Source: Ectocarpus siliculosus
Lineage: Eukaryota > Sar > Phaeophyceae > Ectocarpales > Ectocarpaceae
DNA length: 64,000 nt
Assembly (NCBI GenBank): GCA_000310025.1
Contig: FN649746.1
Coordinates: 2,726,797-2,790,796 of the forward strand
Reading direction: 5' to 3'
Positions within the stretch are counted from its first letter, which is position 1. Each line of letters begins with the position of its first letter. Shown in pieces: positions 11,001 through 22,800 of the stretch. The notes beneath the pieces are model-generated. The model ran no database searches. It saw only the letters and a list, made by a program, of their open reading frames with translations, and was not told the DNA's origin. Made by a program: the position numbers and the translations under genes.

Positions 11001-14000
11001 GCGAGTTTCTCCCTCATACCTCCCCTACGGTTTCCTCGACTTGACTCGATGGCGTCATCTCCCTCTGTTCCATCCGCCCCGCGGGAGGGTACCTCCAGCG
11101 CCATGTGTTCGTGTTGATGCGGTTGGAGTTGATGCTGTTGTAGCTGCCGCTGTGGTACCCGCTGTTGATCGTGTTCGTTGTTCTCCAGTTCCCAATCTTG
11201 GGGTTGCCGCGATAACCTGGTGGGGCCGATCGCTGGCAGGAGCACCGTACTAACAGAACCCTCACCCATTTCTACGCCGTGATCATCAGCTAGACCGCTG
11301 CCATCATTGGTTGAACCCACTGGCAGATCCGAGCTGTGCAATAGAGTCGCAGGCAACAACTCTGAGCCATTGGCGTCTTGGAGATATAGCAATGTTGATC
11401 TTTTTGGGACTGGTATTGGCTGAGGGTCAAGACGGCCGGTCCGGTCGAAGCTTTTTCCGCCGCTTTCTGTCTGCAGTCCTTTCTCCCCGTTGGCTCCTAC
11501 CAAAGGGTCTTCGTGACACAATGCCAGCACTCTTTTTGGGGAAAAACGCGCGCGCATACGAAGACGCAGCTAGCGTTAAGGGAGGGGGAAGGGGTCACTT
11601 TCGAAGCTGATGAATGCGTTGGTACGTCTTCCCAGTGCATTCGGCAGTGAACCGTGGTGTACTGCACCCCGCGGCAGGGTCATGCGCAGGAACAAACAAC
11701 GAGCGAAAAATCTTAGAACTCTGACAACACGACAGCTATGAGAATAGCACGGCCCAACACCACCGAGGCTTACCTCGCGAGGTCTCCCTTCAGAGCTAGT
11801 CTTCGGGACCTCTCTTCCTCAGCCCTGCGTATGTTTTCGCTCATTTCCCCCACCAGAGTCTGCGCAGCCGCAATAGCGACCTCCTCCCGTCGGAGCTGTA
11901 ACGGTTGCGGGGTTTCGCGCCAGCACGTGGCGTGAGGGCATGAATAAATGGTGTAGCCGGGCTGTGGTGTACCCGGCACCGTTTCCACCCAGCAAGCCTT
12001 GGTCGAGACGCGGAGGCGTATTCTCTATGCGGATATTTCCAAAGCATTTGCGCCTTGGTTTGGATTAGCTTGTGACCATGGTCCTTTGTCGTGGAATCCT
12101 AGAATAGGGGAGGTACTAGATAGATAGAGGTCAGCAAGGGTTCGACAACAGCAACGTGGTCAAGCTTCCCACGAATCGTCAGGGATACACATCTGAATCA
12201 ATTGATGTGCCTACCCATTGTTCCTGCAAGGTACAACTGGTTGTACTGCGCCATGCTGCCTTGACCACTGGAAGTGAGGGTCAGCATGGAATACGATGGG
12301 CATGGTGAGATTCGATGCGTATCGATATCCTTTCGGCTACTTGAGCGTGGCGACAACTGCGTGAGTTCATCTAAACCTCTTCTCGAGCCATGAACGTACA
12401 CACACCTCTTCTCGAAGGTCCAACATCTGTTGCCGTTCCTCCTCAGACATGCCCGCCAGCCTGTACACGGTTCCACTGTGCCGACCTCGACTCCCACTTC
12501 TTCTTCCAGCGCGGGCTGCATGCCCACCTATCTCAGGCGATGCCCCTGGCCGCTCGCAGTCATCAACGTCTTCTGGTGCACTGTTAGGTCCGATACTTCC
12601 GTCATCCAGGCATGCGCCTCGCTTTTGGAGCTGACAGGATGACAGCGCGGAGGGAAGCGAGGGCGAACGATGATCTAGTGCCCGGCGTATGGGATTACGC
12701 GTTCAGTGGCATGACGAGAGGCCTTGAACAGTGAAACTCTTGGTGTTCAAGTTGCCGCAATGGTGGCCGCCGATACTCGATGCCTGAGTAGTGCTCGTGT
12801 TTCCCTGATACACGAACAGCTCTTTATTAGTGTTTAGCACGTCCCTACAAGCTACCGTGCCTTGGTTGGCCCTCTTACTTCCTAGCTTCTATTTCTGGCC
12901 GATATGGGGTCATGTTTCCAGAGCCCATGGCAGACGTTCAATGAGGGAGGCGAAGGTACCTTCTGGTGCATGTAGCGGATAATCCTTTGCAACAAGTGGC
13001 TGCGGCGGGCCAATTCCTCCACGCGGTGCCGCGCTGACGCCGATTTTGCCAGCAGAAGAGTGTTCGACTCCATCAGGCCTTGCCGGGCGCGGTACATTTT
13101 CTCCACCTCAAAGCACTGGAAACGGAGCTCCGACATCATCTTTTGGAGGGCAAGGTTCAAGGACAAAACGCAGAACCAGAGAGAATAGACCATATGTGCC
13201 GTGCGTGAGAGTCTGCGTTCGAGAACGGAGTCAACATATTGTACGTAGGGTATGGTGAGGCTCGCAAGCCCATGGCTGAAGACCGTGCTCACACCACACG
13301 CGCTTGAGAACCAAACGGACCCGGCTTTAAGGGCATCACGCACAACTCGTTGCGCTGGGCCAGTCGTTACGACGCGGGGACATTCTCTAGGGCGAAGGGT
13401 AGGCAACCACACCACCGTGACCACCAACGCTCATACGCCTTACCTTCTTGTTCTGGGCGATTCTGTGTTTTGTCCGGGGGCCCAGCTGCTCTTGGGTAGC
13501 CTTCGCCGCAGCCTTCGAACGATCGAACCGAAAGGACGGGGGGAGGAGAGGGCCAAGGGGTTTAGCGACTCGGACGTTAACTTTCCGCTGATTTTCTACC
13601 CATAGATGGCCTTCATTCGTCTTCCTGAACCCGTTTGTTTGAGAATACCTCCCTGTTAGCGCGAACATATGGTCCGACACTCGAACCCACTCGCCTTTTT
13701 CGTGATCTTCCGCCGCTCCTCTTTGTCTCGGCGGCCAGTTTCCCACTCCTCCTCAAGCTGGGAGTTTAGTAAGGCCATCTCTTCATTGAAGGCGTCCTTG
13801 CAGCCAGCGATTTTGGCCTCCATGTCTTTCAACTGCGTTAGCGAGCCGCACCACGGACACAGTGATGATTGACGATGTAAATAAAAGCAGCCAACCTGAC
13901 TACGCGGCGAGACGTTCACCATAAAACGTAGTTAGGGAGTACTGCTAGTGCCGTGTTCGACCAATTTTGCTTACCAGAACGATTAAGATAAGCGCTACAC

Positions 14001-17000
14001 GAGGTGTTGCAGTCCATCACGGTGCCTTTTGTGGCTGGAAAACCACAGGAATGGCTAGGGGTACGAACCCGCTCGCCGCACTGAGCATGGTGAGAAAAAC
14101 ATGTCTGCAGCAGACGACAGACGTGTTCCAATCCATGCTCCCAGCAAGTATGGAAGAGGAAAACGCTCGGTTTCCGTGCTGACGTTTGGGCGTGCAACAA
14201 TGATATGAAGGATCCATCTTGCAAGCTCGAACATGTACACATGTTGATGAGATGATTAACATACGCTGTCCGGAACCAAGCGGAGGGACAGTATCAGAAA
14301 TATTAGGGAACTGCCAAACTTACACCAGAAACAACGCCCGTTACGGCTGTTTCAACAAATAATGTCCGCGCGACCGGTCCAAAAGTATAACCACCAGAGC
14401 GACAACGCCTTCACGGTAGGCTCGTACCGTCTGCTCGTAGATTTGTGAGTTTTCTTGGTATTCTTTGATAGCCGTAAGCTCGACGTCGAGGGTCCCCAGT
14501 TTCTCCCCCAGCCGTATCTGCCAAGGGATTAGTGAATTATAGTGCACGAGGTGGTCATGGGGGTTCACCGTGGTTGTGTAGCGCTGGGAAACTTTGACGA
14601 AGGGTAGAACGGTGGAAATACGAGGCTCTCATGGAGAAAATGCCCGGACACTGGTTGTGGGGGGAAGAAGCGGGATTTCGGGTTGCCATTGCCGCGGCCA
14701 ACGCTTCCGTGCCTGATGCGCTTGGCAGGGTACGAACGTAATTTCCAGTGCGTCAGCAGCGTCAATCCCAAAGGACGCCGGCTTCGGGTAAAGTGGGCCC
14801 CCACCGGCCAGTGTCTGCTAAGATTGGTGCAAAAATCACCCAATGCCGAGCGCTTGACACAGGCGAGGTGCCTACTTGCTAGACCGTTAGGTGCCTCACC
14901 GTGCTGATTTGCATAGAAACGCGCGCGTCTTTGACAGGTATGCAAAAGTTGGTGTCGCTCGCTTCCGTCCACGGCGCGACTGAAAATTTGTCTTTTGGTC
15001 TGTTGGCGGGGCAGAAAGATACACAAACACAAACCTAGCAGAAGACTATACCTTTTCGCTCTCACGCTCTTCGTTCAGGTCCTTTATCGTAGAAAGCAGT
15101 TGTTTTTCCCGCACTAGCCTGTCCTCGTGAGCATGCGACACCTTTGTACGAGTCGTTTTTGGAAGGACATTGGAAGAAGAACGAACCACATGCCAGTTGT
15201 GAATGCCAAACGTTTCCATCGAGTATGGTTCTCGTATGCACGCTGCAAACCTCTTACCGCCCGGGTTTCGTTTTCTCTAGACACGTTCGATTGGCCAGGA
15301 AATAATTCCGTACACAGAGAGACTGCATGCACACTGGTGTGTTCTGTTTTCTAGAAGGAAGAATCGCCAAAGAACGTTGGCGAGGCTTTCACTTTGATAT
15401 ATTAACGAACGCATTTGTGTGGGTGGTTAGGCATGGAAACGCTTCTCATGTGTTTGGGATTATTTGTGCTACTAAATCAAGGGTAGTCGAACAGCTACCC
15501 CGTTCATGAAGCTGTGTCTCGTGTGTCTGAGTCGCCATCGTTTGGGACCGTCAGGCTACGATCGCCTCGTGCCCAAAATATGTTGTCAAACCACCCCCAA
15601 ACGACACCAGCTAGACAGCAGTACGCGTCAGTTGGTTATTGTATGGCTTAGAATTTGGTTCGTTGTGCACCATCTGTTGGAGGTTTCTGGCCAAAGATAT
15701 TTCGAGAACAGGAAAAATGTAGTTAGAGGATAACCCCCTCAAGCTCTATCATCTTGTGCCTCTGGCGTTGCCATCGTTTTGGGACACTAGGGTTTTCATC
15801 ATCATGCCCCCCGGCCCCCCCCCCCGATACAAATGGCGACGCAATATGGCGACCAGTATCAAGCGGTACAGGGGTTAACCAAAATCCAAATTGAGCTGGT
15901 GGGAATAAGAAAGCATGTTTGTTCAGACGCAAACAGTGCAAACCGTTAGTTACAATACGAAAGCCCACGAATCCCCAGAGGCGCTTTTGCTTCCAAGTTT
16001 TTGGGTCCCGGAATATTTGTCGGAGACTTCACGTACAGGGGAAGGCACGCTAGACACCGTGGACTAGGAGATCTACACAGCACTGGAATTTCAACCGACA
16101 GAGAGGCATACTAAGGATTGTGAAGCTGGGGAGGCCAACACGTTGCGTTCTTGCTCAAAACGAGTTTCCTCGGCCACAGGGGGACGCTCCATCTGGGCGG
16201 TGCAACTTGGGTTCGATACACTCAGCATGCTACAATGTGTTGGGCTGTCTTTCTCTGCACCCTTTCGTACAAATGCAGGTAGGGATGCTCCTCGCTGGAA
16301 CTTGCGAGAGTTTCTGCCTCCGTGACCTGTTGCCCCCCATCTCGTACCTGAGCTTCGAGCTCGGCGATTGCGACGTAATTGTCTTTGAGTTTGTTTCGAA
16401 GGTACTGGTAGATGTCGCTCTGGTCCTGCGACTGCTGCTTGGCCTTGGTTTCAAGTTCCGCCCTTTGGATCACCAAGTTGTCTCGGGTGGTTAGCACCAC
16501 TTCGATCTGCAACAACAGAAACGAGGAAGGCCCTGGGTTTCAAAGAGCCAAATACTCGGTGCTGGTTACAGCTGTACCTTGCCTTTATCGGCATGCAACG
16601 CGCCCGCGTGCGCGTGGCGGGATCGATCCTGTTGTCGATAGTTTGAAGGAGATCGACCTGCATCCGACCTGCATCGATGCGGCGCCCTGTTGCGCGAAAA
16701 TTATCCCAACTGCAGGCGAAGATTGTATGATACTGACATGCTCAAGAGGCATGCATTGGGTGCGTTCATCATTCGGGCGGTTCCAAGCTTATCTATGGTA
16801 GCACGCATTTCACGATACGTAGTGAGGAAGTTTATACGTGCGTGCAAACTCAGGTATAAGACTACTTCGCCAAATAAGCATGCGTGAAGCGAAAACGTTT
16901 GGGTAGACGCAAGGTTCGCGCTCCACCGTGGAGAGCCCTGCACATGCTGACCGCTGCGTACATATATTGAGAATGTCCGCGATAGAAAGAGCTGGTCATG

Positions 17001-17213
17001 ACTTCCGGTTACTACGGTCCCGCACAGCTCAAACGTTACCACACAACAGGGAAACGTGTTCCTACAAAAGCACACCTGGCTCCGGGTCATGGCTCGCTGC
17101 ACCATGCCGTATGCTTCGCTTTGCTTCCGAGCAACCTCCTCGATCCATTCTGGCGAATTTGGGTCGATCTCTGGCACCTTGACCTTCGCTTTTTTTCCTG
17201 CCTTCTTCGACAT
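8037..17213 (-). CDS. DUF4515/BBOF1-like coiled-coil protein, 13 exons
   Basis: The reconstructed product is about 1,317 residues, with ATG at 17213 and TAG at 8037-8039. Exons in transcript order: 17076-17213, 16348-16506, 15052-15123, about 14395-14517, 13691-13832, 13444-13595, 12960-13139, 12406-12630, 11774-11895, 10820-11531, 10109-10513, 8914-9897, 8037-8576; phases match at every junction. The protein opens with a Lys-rich MSKKAGKKAKVKVPEI. Residues 50-320 are charged heptad-like helices (e.g. DIYQYLRNKLKDNYVAIAEL, ERRSHLL-type segments ending in LLQRIIRYMHQK). The order of these segments resembles the DUF4515 family, including basal body-orientation factor 1, which acts at ciliary basal bodies. 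Residues from about 325 on are Arg/Ser/Gln/Gly-rich and unlike that family. The family call is from pattern memory. The exon 4 donor and the exon 11-12 junction are the least certain. Confidence 0.6.
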
Positions 17214-17847
17214 TTCTTCCCCGAAGCCCGCGCCGAGCGAGTATTTACTTCGCGTTAAACGTGTCAGATGTAAAAATGGATGCGATTTGGGAGCGGTGAA
17301 ACACTGGCCAAGTCAGCGCGCCAGGTACTCTTTGATCGATACTAACAACAGTGTGGCCCTGTTGACCTGGGGGTTCCACGTGTAGTTCCGCCGCACCCCA
17401 AACGACGTAGAATCCCCGCTGTTACGCTGCAGGGGGGCAACGGAGAGGACCACACGATGGGATGGTGCCACCGCAAACCTAGAATGTCCCGTAGGACACG
17501 AACGCCAGGCTGCCTGGGGAAGAGCAGAGGAGAGTTTAATCGTCCTGATTCCCTCAACGAAAAATGCGGCGGAATCACAAATGCGGCGGAACCATAGATA
17601 CGCATACGACCGAGTAGACACTCCGCTCGGAACTCGGAACTCTGAAACTGAAAACCACGAATGCACTCTTGTGCATCAAAGAGAAGCAACGTGCGCAGCA
17701 GTAGAGAGTGCGAGGCCTCCTACCGGTCGTTTGTGTATTACATCTGGGTGCGCTAATCTAGGACAGACCCACAGGCGTGCATTAGACAAAATACGCGACC
17801 GTGGCACAAGCTCTTGAGGTGTTGCTCCCCGGTGCTGCGTGGTGGCC
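17214..17847. promoter_or_regulatory. Shared upstream region of two divergent genes
   Basis: These 634 bp separate the ATG of the minus-strand coiled-coil gene (17213) from the ATG of the plus-strand ADAM/WSC gene (17848). The genes are head to head, so both promoters and 5' untranslated regions must lie here unless upstream non-coding exons exist elsewhere. I see no unambiguous TATA box or initiator. Assignment as regulatory is by position only. Confidence 0.5.
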
Positions 17848-19888
17848 ATGGAGATGCAGCATCGTCGTCGTCGCCTAGCCTTGGCGGCTCGCCCACGGCG
17901 CCACTATCTGTCTAGCCTGGCACTCTTACTGCTGGTTCTTGTGTTAGGGCTGCCCGTGTCTTCTTGCACCGGCCAACCTAGTGCTGCATCGGCTGTTGGA
18001 GAAGAGATCGTCGGGGATCTTGAGGTGTTCACTCAAGATGATGTGCTCGCCGCCGGTACGGATGCTGGCTTACCACATGAGTGTGAAATACGGGTAAGTG
18101 ACAAGGAGGTAGGCGTGTCATAGCATCTGCGTGCACGTGGCTCTAACTGTTAGCCTTTCAAAGAGAGAAAGCGAGGACGTCCTAATGTGTGCGTATTGCC
18201 GACATTGCTGTTTATTCGTGATGGACCACTCTCCCACAATGCAATGACGACGTGGAGCTGTCGTCGGTGGGTATGCGATGAGTACCGTCGCCTGTGCGGG
18301 CTATCTTCGTCTTCAATACCTGTGCTGCCTGTACCGATCCGCAAGGGGCCTGTATACTGTGTGCCTTCACCGAGGCTGACGCTACAGCAACACGTTGTTG
18401 TCTTATGATTGTAATCCCTGCAGGTTCTTTTCACGGCGTTCGGGGAGAGGTTTGACGTCTCTCTGTCCCCTCTGCGTGGTACCATGAGCTCTGGCGGTCG
18501 GATTCGGGTAGTGGGAGCTGGGGGTGCAGTGTTAGCCGACCGTTCCCCGAAGCTATTAACCTACGAAGGCCGCCTGCCGCATGGAGGGTGGATTCGGGCG
18601 ATCGTGCGATCCTTGAAATCCATCACGATGCACTTTCTTCACAATGTGAGCAGCAGGGTGTGCATGCCAAAGTACCTAATGTACGTCGTGTAATTAATAC
18701 ACTTGGCGAACAAGATTCAGGTGGGCGGCAGCGAATGTACAACCGTATGCGTAGCATGTGGTTCAAACATGAAGGGCTACAAATGAAGCCAGCGATTTCA
18801 CGAACAAGTTGAGTTGCACGCGTAGCCCGGGGCTCGCATCGAACCCGGCCTGAGCAGTCCCAAGAGACGGCAAACGTGTTCTGTACGGCAACACGGTGCT
18901 ACCAACTGCCGTCTCTCTGAAAATCAAACATGGATCCCAAGAAAGCCCACTAATTGTTCTGCAAGCGCCGTATTAAATAAATTGATGCAAGCAGCATGTG
19001 TACAGTCTAAAGTCCTGACTTGGTCCCACAGTCGTTTATGTGTAGTTCACCCAGAAAACAATATCTCGCACTACTGTACCAGCCGCATGTCACCGTCCAA
19101 GCACTTTCGAGTCCTAAAGCCGGCTGTCTTTAACCCCTCAGGGCGAGATTTACTCCCTGGAACCTGCTTTTCGCCGCGACCCGGACGTCGCTGTCACCAG
19201 TAAGGCTACTACAACTTCAGCGGTGGAAAATGATCCCCCACGGGGAAATCCATCACGGTCCAGACGGTTGCACGCCACACGTTCAAGTGGCGGGATGCCC
19301 GAGGCAGCAGCAGATTTATGGGATCCATCCACTGACGAAGATGGAGTCTCTCCTCCGCAACATGGGTTTACCGACTTGGATGGTGGAAACAGTCACCGTC
19401 GCCAACGCCCTGCTGAGGCCGACGAGTCTACCACCAACCACCTCGTACACGTTGCGTACCGCCTCTCTGACCTCAAGTCGGTCCACTCACGCCAGCAGCA
19501 CCAGCGCCAAAAGCAGGCACCATTGGGAAGATTTGCCGGGACAGACTCATTGATGCCGAAAGTGATTAATATCGGAGAGGGTGACAGCCGCTACACGGAT
19601 AGCGATGTGTCGTGGTCACAGAAAGCCGAACAGCAGGAGGACGGGGAGACCGAGAAGAACATGGAGCCACAACTCAACTCCAAGCGTGATCAGCATCACC
19701 GTGCCGAAAACGAATATCCACGCCGTTCTTTGTCGGAATCGAAGACATCTCGATTGCCCTTTGTCATCGAGAATGGGGCGAGAGGACCTGAGAATAGGGA
19801 TACGGATCCGTTGGGACAATATCCGGAGTGCCCTTCTTCACCTAGAGTTTTTCAGGTCGGGATAGCTATGGACACGGGCTACTTCAAG
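17848..19888 (+). other. Signal peptide and ADAM-type prodomain (exons 1-3)
   Basis: Exons: 17848-18093, 18424-18645 and 19142-19888, all phase 0. Residues 1-45 are Arg-rich followed by a Leu/Val hydrophobic core (LALLLLVLVLGLPVSS), a clear signal peptide. Exon 2 begins VLFTAFGERFDVSLSPL and continues to LLTYEGRL; exon 3 begins GEIYSLEP. These match the ADAM10/17-type prodomain pattern (aromatic beta-strand core, then Y-x-G, then a YxxEP-like motif). A long Ser/Glu/Gln-rich insert follows, then PRVFQVGIAMDTGYFK, the typical entry into an ADAM catalytic domain. No convincing Arg-x-Lys-Arg furin site is seen in the linker. The 3' end of exon 2 is the weakest boundary in this part. Confidence 0.65.
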
Positions 19889-22800
19889 GTGAGTCAGCCG
19901 GTTTATTGATCGAAAATATATGTGCATCAAGTCGCGTAGCCGCCGTAACGTTTGAGATCTGTATGAATTTCCTCTGGGTTCAAATACGACTCCGGTCGTT
20001 GAGATAGAGAAAGACGTAGCCCATTTTCTCGGAGCGCAGGAGGGATGGCCAACTCACAAAATTAGGATTGGATCGATCTGCTCGGCGGAGCCAAAAGTCC
20101 GATGGTCGTCTTTAGGAATTGGCACAAGCTCTTCAAGCCATGTTCATTCTGTACCCCTCTTGTCTGTCGGGGGTTGGGGCGCTTCTGCTTGAAGGCCTCT
20201 ACCGGATTCGGCGTCGATCAATCGGGAAACAGCTACGGGGGAGACCCCGAGCTAACCCTCGAGGAAGCGATTGACCTTGCCGAAAGCGAGGTGCAGGGCA
20301 TCGTCAGCCTCGTGAACGTTCTCTTCGCGGACCAGGTGAGAACGTACCGATTCATCGCTCACGGCCAAACTCCGTGCGGCAATCGCACCGAAAAAGTATA
20401 ACACGAGGCATCTTGCGAGCATGCGGCGTCCTGAGAGGTCATCGGTTATCCTGCCCACCCAAAATCTCAGATGGTGAATGCGTCTTTCCGCCTCCGACCC
20501 TACTACTTAGTTGTTTCGACGGTAGACATACGCTTCATCAACACATGACAAATTGAACTACCCTGCACTGACTAGAAAAAACACTTTCACTGAACCACCG
20601 CCTGTTACACAGTTTGGAGTCTACATCGAGGTTAAAAACATCGAGATAAGAGTGCAAACAGCGGAAGCAACCGAGGACCAAGAGCAAGAACAAGAACAAA
20701 GGGATCCACTAGAAGCAAACTGGAACCATGAGCCCCTGGACCACACAAAGAGTCATGCACAGGGTCGGCTGGAGTACGGCTGCCCGTACTCACGTTTGGA
20801 TGGCACGGAGGTCAGTGTGAGAACATGGATGGCGAAGCAGTCGCAGCAGCCTGATTGGAGATGTTTTTGTTTATTGTTGTCGTGATTTGTAGGCAGTACA
20901 TGGATTGGGAGACCATGAATGCAAGTTTGAGTGGCAAAACAGCAACGAAGATGTGACCACGTTGGGTTAATGGGTTTTGTGTAGAAGCACATCGTGTGAC
21001 AGTCGTTGGTTAGGCCGTCTCTGCGCGATACATGACTTCTCTCTATCACTCGGCACCACCAATCCACTGTTCATGGGTGTCGCCGCTGCTAATTCCCCGT
21101 CTCTGCTATTCAAGCATTCCATGGTCTCGAAGGACCACGACTCCGCCCTAGCACAGGATGGACGTATCCCACCGTTCGCCTGCATCCCATAGCAATCAAC
21201 ATTCTCTGACCGCCTTTGCCAATGCCACCGCCGTTGTGCCGCTGCCGAATCCGGTGGGTCCACTGCTTGCTGTGCCGGCGGTCCGTTGCCATCAGGAAAC
21301 GTCGCCAAACGAACCGTCGAGTGATCACTTTTCCACGCTCAAGGGTTTCGCAGCCTGGAGGGAGTCGCTGCCACCCGAGGACCGCCTGGGCGTTTGGCAG
21401 CTGCTGACGGCGTGTTACGACGAGGGGGTTGAGGGCTTGAGTTACACAGCGGTAAGGGTTTTTGTTCCGTACAAGTTGGAAACAACACGGGATGTCAGGG
21501 GCATATCTAAATAACGAGTTGCAGGCAGGCGCGATCTCGGGCTGCAGATTGACCATCAAGCAGGGGAAAAAACGCCTTGAGTTTGGTTCGCATACTGGTT
21601 GTGTCTAGAGCGAAGGCTGCGGTATGCACTCCATGCCAGTCATGACCTCCCATTGCCGACGTGGTATTGTAACGGGCTAGAGACAGTGCCTGCCTCGCGC
21701 CAGATATGTCCAGCTCAGATCCGTTAACGAAACGGCCCAGTATACACCCCGCAATACAACAACGACACGCATTATACTCACAAACGTCTCTACCCTAGTA
21801 GAAGAGCACAAGCACAAGCAAGCGGGTTTCGTTTATCAAGAAGAAAAAGTATGCGTGTTCTGCTTTTATTCGCCTGTCGCAGGCAGCGTGTTCTGATAGC
21901 ATGGGGGTCGGCTGGGTGTCTCGACGGACGTTCGGAACGTGGGAGGTTCTCGCGCAAGAGCTCGGGCACTCCCTTGGAAGTAGTGGCTTCCTGGACATAG
22001 CCAAGTGAGTGTAGATTAAGCCACCATCACCATCCTTCACACTAGTTTATCCGCCTTGAGCGGAATATTTCGAACGTTGGGGGGAACCTACCTTCCGATT
22101 TGACCTCTTCAAGAACCCAGGACGTTTGGTGCCCCGTAAACGTGCAACTAGTAATGAGCGGGGGCGACGTGCTGCTCTATTTTTCATACTCTCAAGGATG
22201 CCACCGACACAACTATCGGAGAACCGTTTGGGTTATCAGCAGGGCTGGCAATTTAACATATTTTGGTTCCCGGTTTGTAGCTGACATTGGTATCCGACCT
22301 ACGCTGTGCTATGTGTTGTACGTCGTATCGGCGCACGTCCTGGCAGCGACTCCTCGTCGCCGACGAGGGATCGGGAAAGCAGTTCTGACATGGGCTGGAG
22401 CGAGTCCAGAAAAGAAGTTTGCAGACACATTCTTTCCAACGAGGAATGCTTTCAGGTGCTTTAGGCTACTCCGCTGTGGACGCGTACCGACTTCTGTCGA
22501 CCCCATCATGGGTTGTTTCAGCTAACGCATCTACTTACTCATAATTCCACCAAGGGCGTTCCTTCGAATGAGATGAAGCCACCGATACTGGCGAGCAACA
22601 GGGATGGTCATCGCACATATGGCGTCGTTGTAAGCTCTAATAGTGCCTCTCGCTAGTCCTAGCTTCAGGCCTCATTAATCCGAAACAACTATAGAACTTT
22701 GCATGCTTTTTTGACAACACTGGTGTGAGCCTAGGCTCCTGCAAGGTGCCGGCATCAATCAGAACTAAAGACAGACACCTTTGTTCCTTCACTGCCTCGG

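Noticed and set aside
18826-18925. tRNA-like sequence on the minus strand (GGCAGTTGGTAGCACCG and GGGTTCGATGC motifs)
   Set aside because: It has A-box-like and B-box-like words, but the T arm does not form a normal 5-bp stem with a 7-nt loop and no acceptor stem closes. It could be a decayed tRNA-derived SINE, but not a tRNA gene.
21535-21605. Additional exon in the metalloprotease-like domain after GLSYTA
   Set aside because: A GTTGCAG acceptor opens a short frame, but joining 21451 directly to 21883 gives GLSYTA-AACSDSMGVGW, which matches the family order better and keeps phase 0.
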